DNA of 64,000 nt from Ignavibacteria bacterium UBA7675. Its GTDB lineage: Bacteria > Bacteroidota > Ignavibacteria > Kapaibacteriales > UB7675. The stretch lies in the NCBI GenBank assembly GCA_002483085.1, contig DLHF01000017.1, positions 1-64,000 on the forward strand. The letters run 5' to 3'. The position numbers and the translations under genes were made by a program. Positions within the stretch are counted from its first letter, which is position 1, and each line of letters opens with the position of its first letter. The notes beneath the pieces were generated by a model. It had not been told where the DNA came from and ran no database searches. It saw only the letters and a list, made by a program, of their open reading frames with translations. Below are positions 1 through 8,122 of the stretch, piece by piece.

Positions 1-39
1 AACTGTCCAAACTGGTGTATATTATATGGTAAGAAGCAG

Positions 40-55
40 CGCCCCGAAAGGGGCG
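40..55. terminator. Short GC hairpin at the window edge (possible terminator)
   Basis: A perfect 6-bp stem (CGCCCC / GGGGCG) closes a GAAA tetraloop and is followed by a T/G-rich stretch. A plus-strand frame reading from the window edge stops at 30-32, just before it, so it could end an upstream gene whose body lies outside the window. The T-run is weak, so terminator function is a guess. A 54-codon plus-strand reading frame from 74 to 238 has AGGAGG only one base before its ATG and a short hydrophobic segment; I do not call it a gene. Confidence 0.35.
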
Positions 56-239
56 TTGGTGTTTGTAGGAGGTATGGGAAATAACGCGAAAAATTGCAAT
101 ACAAAATCTTCTATCGTCCTACCCGCCGGACCGTGGTATGTGTGGTCGCGCCTGGCATTCCAGCCCGTGTATATTCTGTGGCTGTGGTGGGCAGCTATCA
201 GAAACAGCTCATCAGAACGGAAAAAAACGAATGAATAAG

Positions 240-707
240 CTACCGCTGCACAATGTGCTGCGGCTGTTCGGGCAGCGATAACAACGCCTGTTTCAGAAAG
301 GCGGGGTACAGTTCCATTTCTCCCAGTGCATCAAACGGGAACCACTGAAAAATCAGCGTGCAGGTTTCTTCCTGTCCCGTCCACGCCTCTGTCCGTCCAT
401 ATAAGCCGGAGTCGGGCGGCAGCGACAACAGGAAGTAGAACTCAAGCCCGTGGCACTGGCGTTCGTTGTACTCAAAGAAATTTTCCACAACCCACAGCAG
501 GCGCTCGGTCGCCGCGTCGACAAGGAGCTCTTCTTTTATTTCGCGCACCACTGCCACAGCCGCATCCTCGCCAAACTCCACACGCCCGCCGGGCAATACC
601 CAAAAGGCATCGTGTTCGGCGCGGTGTAGCAACACATTGCCGCCGTGCACTATCACGCCAGCAGCGCGAAAAGAAAACACCCCTTCGGCATGCTGAAATG
701 TAATCAT
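240..707 (-). CDS. NUDIX family hydrolase
   Basis: A 155-residue NUDIX hydrolase, expected to cleave a nucleoside diphosphate linked to another group; the substrate cannot be read from sequence. The NUDIX box lies near residues 38-60 (GRVEFGE, then REIKEEL), matching Gx5Ex7REUxEE, with the late Gly replaced by Leu. The open frame runs 67 codons further upstream, but that part is translated repeat R1 and has no protein-like character. I therefore start at the ATG at 705-707 (MITFQHAEG). It is the last gene of the locus, separated from the sugar transferase by R1. In such a setting it may be a GDP-mannose- or dNTP-type hydrolase, or unrelated to the glycan. Confidence 0.85.
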   Translation of the reverse strand: MITFQHAEGVFSFRAAGVIVHGGNVLLHRAEHDAFWVLPGGRVEFGEDAAVAVVREIKEELLVDAATERLLWVVENFFEYNERQCHGLEFYFLLSLPPDSGLYGRTEAWTGQEETCTLIFQWFPFDALGEMELYPAFLKQALLSLPEQPQHIVQR

Positions 708-740
708 CGTCGTAGGTTGTACTGATGGAAAAATATCTGT

Positions 741-923
741 GGCACGGGCGTCTTTTTCTGGCGCTCGGTCGCTGTCACCGGTCGCACAACCCGCTTCGCC
801 GCTGCCCGAAGTTTGGTCGCCGCTATGCGGCAGTGCGCCGCTGCCCTGCGGTTGGGGTCGAACTACACGAGGCGGACGTGCAGCGCGGTGCGGAGACAAA
901 GCGGACACCGAAGAGCGAAGCGC
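741..923 (+). repeat. Dispersed intergenic repeat, copy R1
   Basis: Full-length copy of the family. The 5' box has GGCACGGGCGTC, the middle box CGCTGTCACCGGTCGCA, and the 3' box CAGCGCGGTGCGGAGAC followed by CGAAGAGCGAAGCGC. The first box can fold as CGGGCG-N11-CGCTCG. It fills the gap between the NUDIX start and the sugar transferase stop, ending within a few bases of that stop codon. Confidence 0.8.
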
Positions 924-925
924 TA

Positions 926-2374
926 TCAGCTTCCACCGCGACCAAACAACACAACGGGAATAGTGCGAAGTAGAATTTTTATATCGAGCCAGATAGTAAA
1001 GTTATCGGCATAGAACACATCGAGAATCATGGCATCGTGTAGGCCGAGGTTGGGAAGCTGTCTGCCTGTAACTTGCCACAGCCCTGTAAGGCCGGGCAGC
1101 ACCATAAAGCGGCGTTTGTGCCAGTCGTCGAAGCTCTCCATTTCGTAGGCTAGGCACGGGCGCGGCCCCACGAAGCTCATATCGCCGGTAAGCACATTGA
1201 CAATCTGCGGCAGCTCGTCGATGCTATACTTACGCAGAACTTTGCCGATAGGCGTAATGCGCGGATCGTCCTCCACTTTGCCCATGTGCAGCCCTTGTTT
1301 CAGGCGTTCCTGCGCTTTTTGTATATGCTCGGCACCATCATTCGGACGCATGGTACGGAACTTGTACATACGGAACGGCCTACCGCCCTTGCCAATGCGC
1401 TCGGAGCTGTAGAACACCGGCCCGGGCGACGACAACTTTACAAGGATGGCGATAATCATGCCCGGAATAAGCAGCAGCACAATAGCGAGCAGCGCCCCCA
1501 CGACATCCACAGCACGCTTGGCAATCATACCTGGGCGGATATACAGCGGCGCAGAGAGCTGGAGCATCGCTGGCAAGCTGTCCTGCACAACCTTGCCATC
1601 TTGGTTCACGAGGTAGAACCGGCGCGAGAGAATCTTCACAGGCAGCCCTGTCCGCTTAGCGCGCTCGATAATCTCCATCAGCCGGTCGTGCTCTATTGTA
1701 TTGATCACAATATAAATCTCGTCGGCACCGGTAGTAATAGCATGGCTGGCGATATTATCCACACTGCCGTAGATAGGAAAGCCCAGCAGCGCCGTACCAA
1801 TCTTCTGTGGATCGTCGTCGACAAACCACGCGGTTTCTATGCCGAACTCCGGATCGTTGAGAATCCGCAAAGCAAATTTTTCCCCGGCTCTGCCCGCTCC
1901 TACCACGAGCACACGCTTCATCTCGATCTGGTCGGCCAGCAGCAGCTTAGCACGTACTAATCGGCTTATGCCATAGCGCACAAGGGCAGTTACTAAAATG
2001 CCAAAGCCGCCAAAGCCGAGAATAAAACCACGAGCCGACTCTGTAAACGGAGCGTCTTTCCAAAAGAACAGAATGATAATTTGCAGAACAGCAATAGTCA
2101 GGAAGGATTTGATAATCTGCACGAGCTGCTCCAACCAGTTGGTAAGTACCTTATAGCGGTACATACCATTCAGCCGGAACAAGGGCAGCAGCAGCAGTGC
2201 CGTTGCTGCATAAAAGTAGAAAGCATCCGGCTGGAACTCAGCCCCCGCTTTTGGAGAAAACGCCCGAACGAACTCCGAAGTCCGCAGAGCGAACACTACG
2301 ACAACGGCGAGCGCAAGCGCGATGCAGTCGGCGAGTACAATGGCAATACGCGAAGAATTTCCCTTATCACTCAT
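926..2374 (-). CDS. Undecaprenyl-phosphate hexose-1-phosphate transferase (WcaJ/WbaP-like)
   Basis: A 482-residue initiating sugar transferase of the polyprenyl glycosylphosphotransferase family, which moves a hexose-1-phosphate from a nucleotide sugar onto undecaprenyl phosphate at the inner membrane. Hydrophobic helices occupy about residues 8-150. A nucleotide-binding-like domain (VLVVGAGRAGEKFA) follows, then a membrane-associated helix (RAVDVVGALLAIVLLLIPG). The C-terminal catalytic domain has KFRTM, DELPQ and DMSFVGPRP. I use the ATG at 2374 (MSDKGNSSR); the 53 upstream codons look non-coding and overlap the neighbouring gene. It lies at the distal end of the locus after three glycosyltransferases and should start assembly of the lipid-linked glycan. 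The exact sugar is unknown. Confidence 0.93.
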   Translation of the reverse strand: MSDKGNSSRIAIVLADCIALALAVVVVFALRTSEFVRAFSPKAGAEFQPDAFYFYAATALLLLPLFRLNGMYRYKVLTNWLEQLVQIIKSFLTIAVLQIIILFFWKDAPFTESARGFILGFGGFGILVTALVRYGISRLVRAKLLLADQIEMKRVLVVGAGRAGEKFALRILNDPEFGIETAWFVDDDPQKIGTALLGFPIYGSVDNIASHAITTGADEIYIVINTIEHDRLMEIIERAKRTGLPVKILSRRFYLVNQDGKVVQDSLPAMLQLSAPLYIRPGMIAKRAVDVVGALLAIVLLLIPGMIIAILVKLSSPGPVFYSSERIGKGGRPFRMYKFRTMRPNDGAEHIQKAQERLKQGLHMGKVEDDPRITPIGKVLRKYSIDELPQIVNVLTGDMSFVGPRPCLAYEMESFDDWHKRRFMVLPGLTGLWQVTGRQLPNLGLHDAMILDVFYADNFTIWLDIKILLRTIPVVLFGRGGS

Positions 2375-2397
2375 GCGGCAAATATACGAATTTCTAT

Positions 2398-3585
2398 TTA
2401 GACGCCGTCCGGTTTGCGAGCGCCGCGTTCGCGAATAAAACGCCTGTAAAAATCCATAAGCCTGCGGGCGAGCACATCGACATCGAGTTCGCGCTGGACG
2501 TACTGCTTGGCTATATTGCCTCTGCGTTCCCATGTTTCCGGCTCGCGTGTTGCTCGCAGCAGCGCGCCAGCAAAGTCGCGTGGGGTATCGCCTGTAGCTA
2601 GCCAGCCCACATCATCGCCCTGAAAAATTGCGGGAAAATCGCTCACTGGCGTTGAGACCACAGGACGCCCTGCATTCCAGTAGTCGGATACTTTCGAGTG
2701 CCAGCGCGCGCGGTTCGTAATATTGGGCCGCATCGGGAGAATGCAGATATCGGAGACAGTCAGCCACGAGTGTACTTCTGCGGTTGTTTTCAGCTTCCCC
2801 GTGTGGTGGATGTTGTACGCTTGGCACACATCGGGTGGAATTGGGAAATTGCCAACCCACACCAATCGGTAGTTTGTTTGCTGCTTAAGAATATCCAGCG
2901 CTTCGAGCAGGAAAGAAAAATCGGTCTGGTAGATTGTCCCTACAAAACTGAACACCGGCTCCTGTGGATGAAAACCGTGGCGCTTGCGCTCCTGCGCCTT
3001 GTCCAACAGCGGCAAAGAAGCATCACATCCCACGTGCTGCACCATAATGCGCTCGCGGGGAAAACCCAGCGAAACAAGTCGATCTTCGAGAAATGTCGTA
3101 ATAGTCGTGGCGCCATCAGCATACTGCCGAAAGTGCTCTTCAAACCACGTTTCTACGGCTCCGGCGGTAGCAGCATACAGCTTTCCAGAGCGCTCCGAAG
3201 CAAGACCGCCGCCCCCAAATAAATCCCACCAGCTCAACACGAGCGGAATATTCTGACGTTTTTTTACAGAAATTGCCGGTATAACGACATTTGGGCGGCA
3301 ATCGACAGCGTGAACGACGTCAAACTGCCGTCCAGCAGCATATAATATTCGATGGAGGGCATTCCACAAATCGACGCCTTGGCGCAATGACCCAACCAAT
3401 AGATCGGGAAACTCCACAACGCAAACGCCGTCGCGCAGCTCTTCGTACACACCCATTCTCTTGGTGGGCGATGTGCAAAACAGCGTTACTTCCCCGCCAT
3501 TGCGTACTAATGCCGAGCACTGTTCCAGCACCTTAAAATAAGGGCCTGTGCCCGCCTGGTTGTGAATAAAAAACGCTATGCGCAT
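2398..3585 (-). CDS. Glycosyltransferase, GT4-like
   Basis: A 395-residue GT-B glycosyltransferase. The N-terminal half opens with MRIAFFIHNQAGTGPYF, a typical sugar-acceptor Rossmann start. The C-terminal half carries a nucleotide-sugar-binding core (FSFVGTIYQTDFSFLLEAL) and a conserved late segment (SDYWNAGRPVVSTPVSDFPA). It is predicted to be cytoplasmic and to extend the lipid-linked oligosaccharide. The start is 10 bases after the stop of the upstream glycosyltransferase gene, and the sugar transferase start lies 23 bases downstream, so the genes are probably co-transcribed. Donor and linkage cannot be predicted. Confidence 0.88.
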   Translation of the reverse strand: MRIAFFIHNQAGTGPYFKVLEQCSALVRNGGEVTLFCTSPTKRMGVYEELRDGVCVVEFPDLLVGSLRQGVDLWNALHRILYAAGRQFDVVHAVDCRPNVVIPAISVKKRQNIPLVLSWWDLFGGGGLASERSGKLYAATAGAVETWFEEHFRQYADGATTITTFLEDRLVSLGFPRERIMVQHVGCDASLPLLDKAQERKRHGFHPQEPVFSFVGTIYQTDFSFLLEALDILKQQTNYRLVWVGNFPIPPDVCQAYNIHHTGKLKTTAEVHSWLTVSDICILPMRPNITNRARWHSKVSDYWNAGRPVVSTPVSDFPAIFQGDDVGWLATGDTPRDFAGALLRATREPETWERRGNIAKQYVQRELDVDVLARRLMDFYRRFIRERGARKPDGV

Positions 3586-3594
3586 ACCTGGTTC

Positions 3595-4710
3595 CTATTC
3601 CCTTTCCTCAAGTTCGTGGAAAAATTCCATCCACCGGCGAGCATACGCTTTGTCGGTAAAGCTCTGTTCGTAAGCAGCGCGGTTGTGCTCTCCCATGCGT
3701 GTGCGAGCTTCTGGATCGTCCACCAGACGCAACAAGGCGGCTACAAGCTCCTGCTCATTATTCGCTGGTACGAGTACTCCTCCCCGATAGTCGTCCACGG
3801 CTTCGCGGACAGCACCAACATCGGAAGCGATAATGGGCAAACCATAGCTCATGGCTTCTAATACGGTAAGCGGAAATGCTTCGTTGAAAGAAGGGAAGCA
3901 AAAAATATGCGCCGACGAAAAAGCTCGTTCCTTCGCCTTTCCCTCCACATATCCGTAGAACTGTATTCTATCGCGAAAGTCGGATGCCCCAAACGTCGCC
4001 TCGATTTCTTCCTGCGAAGTATCTGCCGTTGGGCTCCCATAGAATGCGAAGTTCACCTGTGGTCTTTGCCTGCACACAGTTTCGGCAGCGCGGAACAGCA
4101 CTCGCCAGCCTTTAGCTATAGCCATGTTGGAAAGGTACACTACTGTCGTTGCATCCTGTGCCGGTGCAACGGCGGCAGTATGGAAAACGGCGGGAATGCC
4201 ATTGGGAATAATCCGCACTTTGTCCCGCGCCATGAACGGCGGATAGTTATCGGCCAGGCGCTGGCCGAGGCACACGTAGTAGTCGCAGCAGGAAAGGACA
4301 AACCGGATATACCGCTGCATCCATCCGCTCAAGCTGCTATAGTGCATCGCCGCAAAGTCCATGTGAAACCACGCCACTACTCGTTTGCGAAGCAGAAATT
4401 TTGCCGTGAGAATAAACAGCGAATCTTTGAGAAATGGTTTGGGATAAAAGGCCGGGGTGAGGATAACAGCGCGGACATCGCGCTTGGCACCACGCGCCAC
4501 AAGCTGCACGAGATACCGCAAAAGCAGCCCTACTTTTCGTCCGGTAAACTTCTGAAGCTCGTCGATTCGCTCTACAAATCGGGCATTAACATGAGGGATA
4601 CAGAACGCCTCAGCGGCCTCCGAATCCAGAAGTAATTGCACAGCATAGGCAGCACCGTGCATAGGCGGAGGAACAGGAGAGACAAGAAGAAAAGCTGCCG
4701 ATGATGCCAT
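3595..4710 (-). CDS. Glycosyltransferase family 4 (GT4)
   Basis: A 371-residue retaining GT4 enzyme. The C-terminal domain shows the E-x7-E signature within EAFPLTVLEAMSYGLPII, and the donor-binding core starts at about residue 188 (TTVVYLSNMAIAKGWRVLF). It adds one sugar to the growing lipid-linked glycan on the cytoplasmic face. The C terminus ends normally (RRWMEFFHELEERE). It is tightly packed between a GT2 gene (13 bases upstream) and another GT4-like gene (10 bases downstream). Its substrates are unknown. Confidence 0.9.
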   Translation of the reverse strand: MASSAAFLLVSPVPPPMHGAAYAVQLLLDSEAAEAFCIPHVNARFVERIDELQKFTGRKVGLLLRYLVQLVARGAKRDVRAVILTPAFYPKPFLKDSLFILTAKFLLRKRVVAWFHMDFAAMHYSSLSGWMQRYIRFVLSCCDYYVCLGQRLADNYPPFMARDKVRIIPNGIPAVFHTAAVAPAQDATTVVYLSNMAIAKGWRVLFRAAETVCRQRPQVNFAFYGSPTADTSQEEIEATFGASDFRDRIQFYGYVEGKAKERAFSSAHIFCFPSFNEAFPLTVLEAMSYGLPIIASDVGAVREAVDDYRGGVLVPANNEQELVAALLRLVDDPEARTRMGEHNRAAYEQSFTDKAYARRWMEFFHELEERE

Positions 4711-4722
4711 AGGAAGAACCCG

Positions 4723-5529
4723 TCAGGACGACCGACGTGTAGTACCGGCGGCGCGCAATTTAAGATAGTACATCAGGATTTTCAGGGATTTGGCAACATA
4801 CACCATACTGCTAACTCCCACTTCGCTGCGTATGGCACCGAGCAGATACCGCTGCTTCTGATACCACTGCTTCGGATTCACAGAATTTGTGCCGCTCTGC
4901 TGCTGAATGCGGTACTGCACCAATGCTTTATCAACATAGCAGGCTTTAAATTTTTTAATGATCCGCGCCCAGTAGTGGTAATCCTCCACTGTGCGTAATC
5001 GCGGCTCTTCGCTCAGCACGCCCACCTGCTCCATCGCCCGGCGGGAAATCACGACAGATGAGTTGCAGATAAATCCCAGCGAAAGAATGAAGGAGTTGAA
5101 ATCGAGCTTGTTGTAGTACGACCGAAATGTGTACTCGCGCTGAAGCGGCGCGCTTTGCTCGTCGATGAATTCGATGCGGGTAAAGCTCAGCCCACACTGC
5201 TCGTTGGAAAAGCATTTCATCTGCTCCGCGAGCTTTTCGGGATGCCACAGGTCGTCGTCGTCGCAAAAAGCAATATAAGTACCCGTAGCTTGCCGCAGCC
5301 CAAAGTTCCTGTTCACAGCGATAATACCGTTGTTCTGATTGCGATACAGACGGATGCGCGGGTCGGCCAGCTCGTTGATCAGTGCGGTAATGTCGTAGTT
5401 TGAATAGTTGTCCATCACCAACACTTCAATATCTCGAAAGCTCTGGTTCAGGATAGAAAGCAGTGTTTCCCTGAGCTGTTCACGCCTGTTGAACGTAGTG
5501 ACGATCACCGACACCGCAGGGCTGCTCAT
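4723..5529 (-). CDS. Glycosyltransferase family 2 (GT2)
   Basis: A 268-residue GT-A glycosyltransferase. It opens with the family start (SVIVTTFNRREQLRETLLS) and has a metal-binding acidic cluster in AFCDDDDLWHPEKL at about residues 91-104, followed by a long helical C terminus. It is inverting by family. Its ATG overlaps the stop of the upstream SDR gene by four bases (ATGA), which implies translational coupling. It probably acts in the same assembly series as the two downstream glycosyltransferases and the initiating transferase. Confidence 0.9.
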   Translation of the reverse strand: MSSPAVSVIVTTFNRREQLRETLLSILNQSFRDIEVLVMDNYSNYDITALINELADPRIRLYRNQNNGIIAVNRNFGLRQATGTYIAFCDDDDLWHPEKLAEQMKCFSNEQCGLSFTRIEFIDEQSAPLQREYTFRSYYNKLDFNSFILSLGFICNSSVVISRRAMEQVGVLSEEPRLRTVEDYHYWARIIKKFKACYVDKALVQYRIQQQSGTNSVNPKQWYQKQRYLLGAIRSEVGVSSMVYVAKSLKILMYYLKLRAAGTTRRSS

Positions 5530-6488
5530 ACGCTCGCCCGCAGATAGTGAAACAACTCGCGAATACCGTCCTCGATGCTGTACTCAGGCGCATAGCCAAC
5601 AGATTGTATCTTGTCGATATCATACTGGAACTTCCGATTCGTCGTTGCAGACCGCTCCACCGAACGCGTACCATCGGCAAATACAATCGGAATTTCCTCG
5701 CCATAGTCGGCGCGGTACACCTCCGCCACAATATGCGCCAGTTCCAAAATTGTAAGCGTCGCTCCCGAACCGAGATTGTACACTGGCGAAGAACTCGCAG
5801 TATCGCTTTCTATCAACAAGCCAATGGCACGGCACACATCGGCTATGGCGATAAAATCGCGCTGAGGGCTGCCATCCGAAAGAATGGTAATTTGCTTTTT
5901 CTCCACAGCCGACCGGCAGAAATCATTGACCACAAGCCACCAGCAGTTGTTGGAGCGGAACACCGGAGCGCCAAAACTGTTCGAGAGCCGGATGCTCATG
6001 CACTCCACAGCTTTTGCCGTGCGGAAGTAGTTGCACACCTGCTCGGTCATCAGATGCGTAAGGCCATAGACATTCACCGGCACTGGCGGGTAGTCCTCGG
6101 TAATGCGGTCGGGGCCAATCCTACCATAGACCTGTTGCGTAGAGAAGTAGAAAAATTTCCGAAGTCCCTTGCCCGCACACGCCTCCAACAACGCCCATGC
6201 AGGAGCGACATTTGCCGAAAGCACCTCGGCAGAGGGAAAGTCCTGCGAGGCTTTGTGGTCGAGCGATACAGTGTGAATAATTGCTTCCGCGCCGATATCA
6301 GCTATAGCGCACACGGTTTCCGGCTGCCGCAGATCGCCCACCACGACACCGGAGAGAAGTGCGCTCCACACGGGTTGTTCGGTTGGAACAGTACGCACAG
6401 AAGCAACTACTTCATGGCCTGCTTTTGCAAGGAACTGCACAAGCCTTGCGCCGAGATATCCATTTGCGCCGGTAACAAGTATTTTCAT
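5526..6488 (-). CDS. NAD-dependent sugar epimerase/reductase (extended SDR)
   Basis: A 320-residue extended SDR with an N-terminal TGANGYLG dinucleotide motif and a YGLTHLM segment in place of the usual YxxxK, so the catalytic Lys is replaced by Met, which is unusual. Ser/Thr residues are present just before it (FSTQQVYG). It directly follows the CDP-4-keto-6-deoxyglucose genes and the RmlC-like gene. A role as the 4-ketoreductase or epimerase finishing a CDP-6-deoxyhexose is the natural inference. I take the ATG at 6488 (MKILVTGANG); the 23 codons before it run through the palindrome at 6519-6560. Confidence 0.82.
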   Translation of the reverse strand: MKILVTGANGYLGARLVQFLAKAGHEVVASVRTVPTEQPVWSALLSGVVVGDLRQPETVCAIADIGAEAIIHTVSLDHKASQDFPSAEVLSANVAPAWALLEACAGKGLRKFFYFSTQQVYGRIGPDRITEDYPPVPVNVYGLTHLMTEQVCNYFRTAKAVECMSIRLSNSFGAPVFRSNNCWWLVVNDFCRSAVEKKQITILSDGSPQRDFIAIADVCRAIGLLIESDTASSSPVYNLGSGATLTILELAHIVAEVYRADYGEEIPIVFADGTRSVERSATTNRKFQYDIDKIQSVGYAPEYSIEDGIRELFHYLRASV

Positions 6489-6518
6489 GCTGTACCAATT
6501 CAGATTTGACGTTTTTGT

Positions 6519-6560
6519 TGCGTGCGTAGAGACGCCTCTTGAGGCGTCTCTACGCACGCA
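6519..6560. repeat. Perfect 20-bp palindrome with a 2-nt loop
   Basis: The left arm at 6519-6538 and right arm at 6541-6560 are exact reverse complements separated by TT, and contain the core GTAGAGACGCC. A third copy of the core (AGGCGTCTCTAC) follows at 6571-6582 and overlaps the stop codon of the RmlC-like gene. It lies in the intergenic gap inside the CDP-sugar operon. It has no T-run on either side, so a mobile palindrome or mRNA-processing hairpin is more likely than a terminator. Confidence 0.85.
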
Positions 6561-6578
6561 TCGTGCACATAGGCGTCT

Positions 6579-7028
6579 CTACCGCATAATCGTATCCCAC
6601 GTGTACGGGATCAACGGATCGAACGGATCCATGCGTTTGATTTCTTCTGGGTCGTGGGGAATATCAGAGCAGTTCGCAACAATTGCGTCAATCGTTCCGG
6701 CGCCCTTAAAGCCATTCCACACCATTGGCGGAATCACCACCAGCGAGTAGTTCCCATCGCCGAGAAATATTTCCTGAAGTTTGCCCTTGGTAGGCGAGCC
6801 ATCGCGGTCGTCGTAGAGCACGAGTTTGATCTTTCCAGAGACAACGGCGTAGTTCAGCGTCATCTTTGTGTGAATATGCCAGCCCTTGATCACACCTGGA
6901 TGCACGACAGAAAAGTAAATCTCGCCGAACTGCGTAAAATGCGGAGCATCGTGGCGCAGCATGTGCATAATTTTGCCGCGCTCGTCCGGAATCTGCCGAA
7001 GAGGAATGATCTGTACTCCATCAATCAT
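6579..7028 (-). CDS. RmlC-like cupin, dTDP-4-dehydrorhamnose 3,5-epimerase family
   Basis: A 149-residue RmlC-like cupin. Family hallmarks are DERGKIMHML near the start, GVIKGWHIHTKMTLNYAVVSG in the core (HIH supplies the catalytic His), and VIPPMVWNGFKG near residue 100. It is shorter than classical RmlC (about 180 residues), as in the variants that act on other 4-keto-6-deoxy sugars. It sits directly after rfbG, so epimerisation of CDP-4-keto-6-deoxyglucose at C3 and/or C5 is the best inference. Loss of epimerase activity and a plain isomerase role are alternatives. Confidence 0.85.
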   Translation of the reverse strand: MIDGVQIIPLRQIPDERGKIMHMLRHDAPHFTQFGEIYFSVVHPGVIKGWHIHTKMTLNYAVVSGKIKLVLYDDRDGSPTKGKLQEIFLGDGNYSLVVIPPMVWNGFKGAGTIDAIVANCSDIPHDPEEIKRMDPFDPLIPYTWDTIMR

Positions 7029-7039
7029 AGTAGTATCCT

Positions 7040-8122
7040 TTAGGTCCAGGGTTGGTTAGGAGCGGCTTCCTGCACATAAGACGCGATCTGCCGCACACAG
7101 AAATCATAATCGACATGCGACTGCCTGTACCAGTCGATAGTCAGTTCAATAGTTTTTTCGAGCGAGAGCACCGGGCGCCAGCGCAGTTCGCTTTTGGCTT
7201 TGGAAATATCAAGGCCGAGAAATCGCGCTTCGTGTGGGGCGTGTTGTTCGTGCACCGACATATCGCGCCATTCGCCTGCACCCCAGCAGCCGATCACACG
7301 CTCTACGAGCTCTTGCACCGTGACTACGGCTGTGTGCTCAGGCCCAAAGTTCCATGCTCCTGCGATATTCTTTTTATCTTCATATAGCCGCTGTGCGAGC
7401 AGCAGATAGCCGCCAACCGGCTCTAATACATGCTGCCACGGTCGATACGAATGCGGATTACGCACTTCAATGGGCAGCCCGGCGGCCAGAGTTTTTACAC
7501 AGTCCGGAATAATACGGTATTTCGCCCAGTCGCCGCCGCCTATCACGTTGCCAGCACGTGCAGAAGCAATGCCCACATTACTATCAGCAAAAAACGACCG
7601 GCGATAAGCGTCGATCACCAATTCCGCAGCCCCTTTACTGGAGCTGTAAGGATCGTGGCCACCCATCGGGTCAATCTCGCGATAGCCCCACACCCATTCG
7701 CGGTTCTCATAACATTTGTCTGTACTGATAAGGACTGCCGCCTGCACTGATGGCGTATGGCGTATCGCTTCCAGCACATTGACCGTCCCCATGATATTCG
7801 TTTCGTAGGTCTCGCGGGGATACAGGTACGACTCTCTTACCAAAGGCTGTGCAGCCAGATGAAATACGATTTCCGGCTCGAACTCCTGCATACGCTGCTG
7901 TAGCGTCGGGTAGTCGCGCACATCGGCAATATGGCTCTGCATGTTGCTGCCAATACCCGACACAACGAAATTATCGCGCTCGGTGTACGGCTCTAAAGCA
8001 TAGCCCATCACTTCGGCACCCATTTCTCGAAGCCAGATAGCAAGCCAGCTTCCCTTAAAACCCGTATGACCTGTAACTACGACCCTGCGGCCTTTGTAGA
8101 AGCCCTGAAAAAGACCGTCCAT
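7040..8122 (-). CDS. rfbG: CDP-glucose 4,6-dehydratase
   Basis: A 360-residue extended SDR that converts CDP-glucose to CDP-4-keto-6-deoxyglucose. The N terminus has VVVTGHTGFKGSWLA, the form typical of RfbG, and the catalytic region has DPYSSSKGAAE (YxxxK), with Thr in STDKCYEN. The ATG at 8122 shares one base with the rfbF stop (TAATG), so I use it rather than the upstream ATG at 8143. It works directly on the RfbF product, and the RmlC-like and SDR genes behind it should complete the sugar. Confidence 0.95.
   Translation of the reverse strand: MDGLFQGFYKGRRVVVTGHTGFKGSWLAIWLREMGAEVMGYALEPYTERDNFVVSGIGSNMQSHIADVRDYPTLQQRMQEFEPEIVFHLAAQPLVRESYLYPRETYETNIMGTVNVLEAIRHTPSVQAAVLISTDKCYENREWVWGYREIDPMGGHDPYSSSKGAAELVIDAYRRSFFADSNVGIASARAGNVIGGGDWAKYRIIPDCVKTLAAGLPIEVRNPHSYRPWQHVLEPVGGYLLLAQRLYEDKKNIAGAWNFGPEHTAVVTVQELVERVIGCWGAGEWRDMSVHEQHAPHEARFLGLDISKAKSELRWRPVLSLEKTIELTIDWYRQSHVDYDFCVRQIASYVQEAAPNQPWT

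Noticed and set aside
26..238. A 70-codon plus-strand frame at the left edge, with AGGAGG just before an internal ATG
   Set aside because: The spacing of one base is too short, the sequence runs through the hairpin at 40-55, and no family similarity was seen. It could be a small membrane protein, but I cannot support it.
708..908. N-terminal extension of the NUDIX protein by 67 residues
   Set aside because: It is a translation of repeat R1; similar translated strings arise from R3, R9 and R11, and the true start fits 707.
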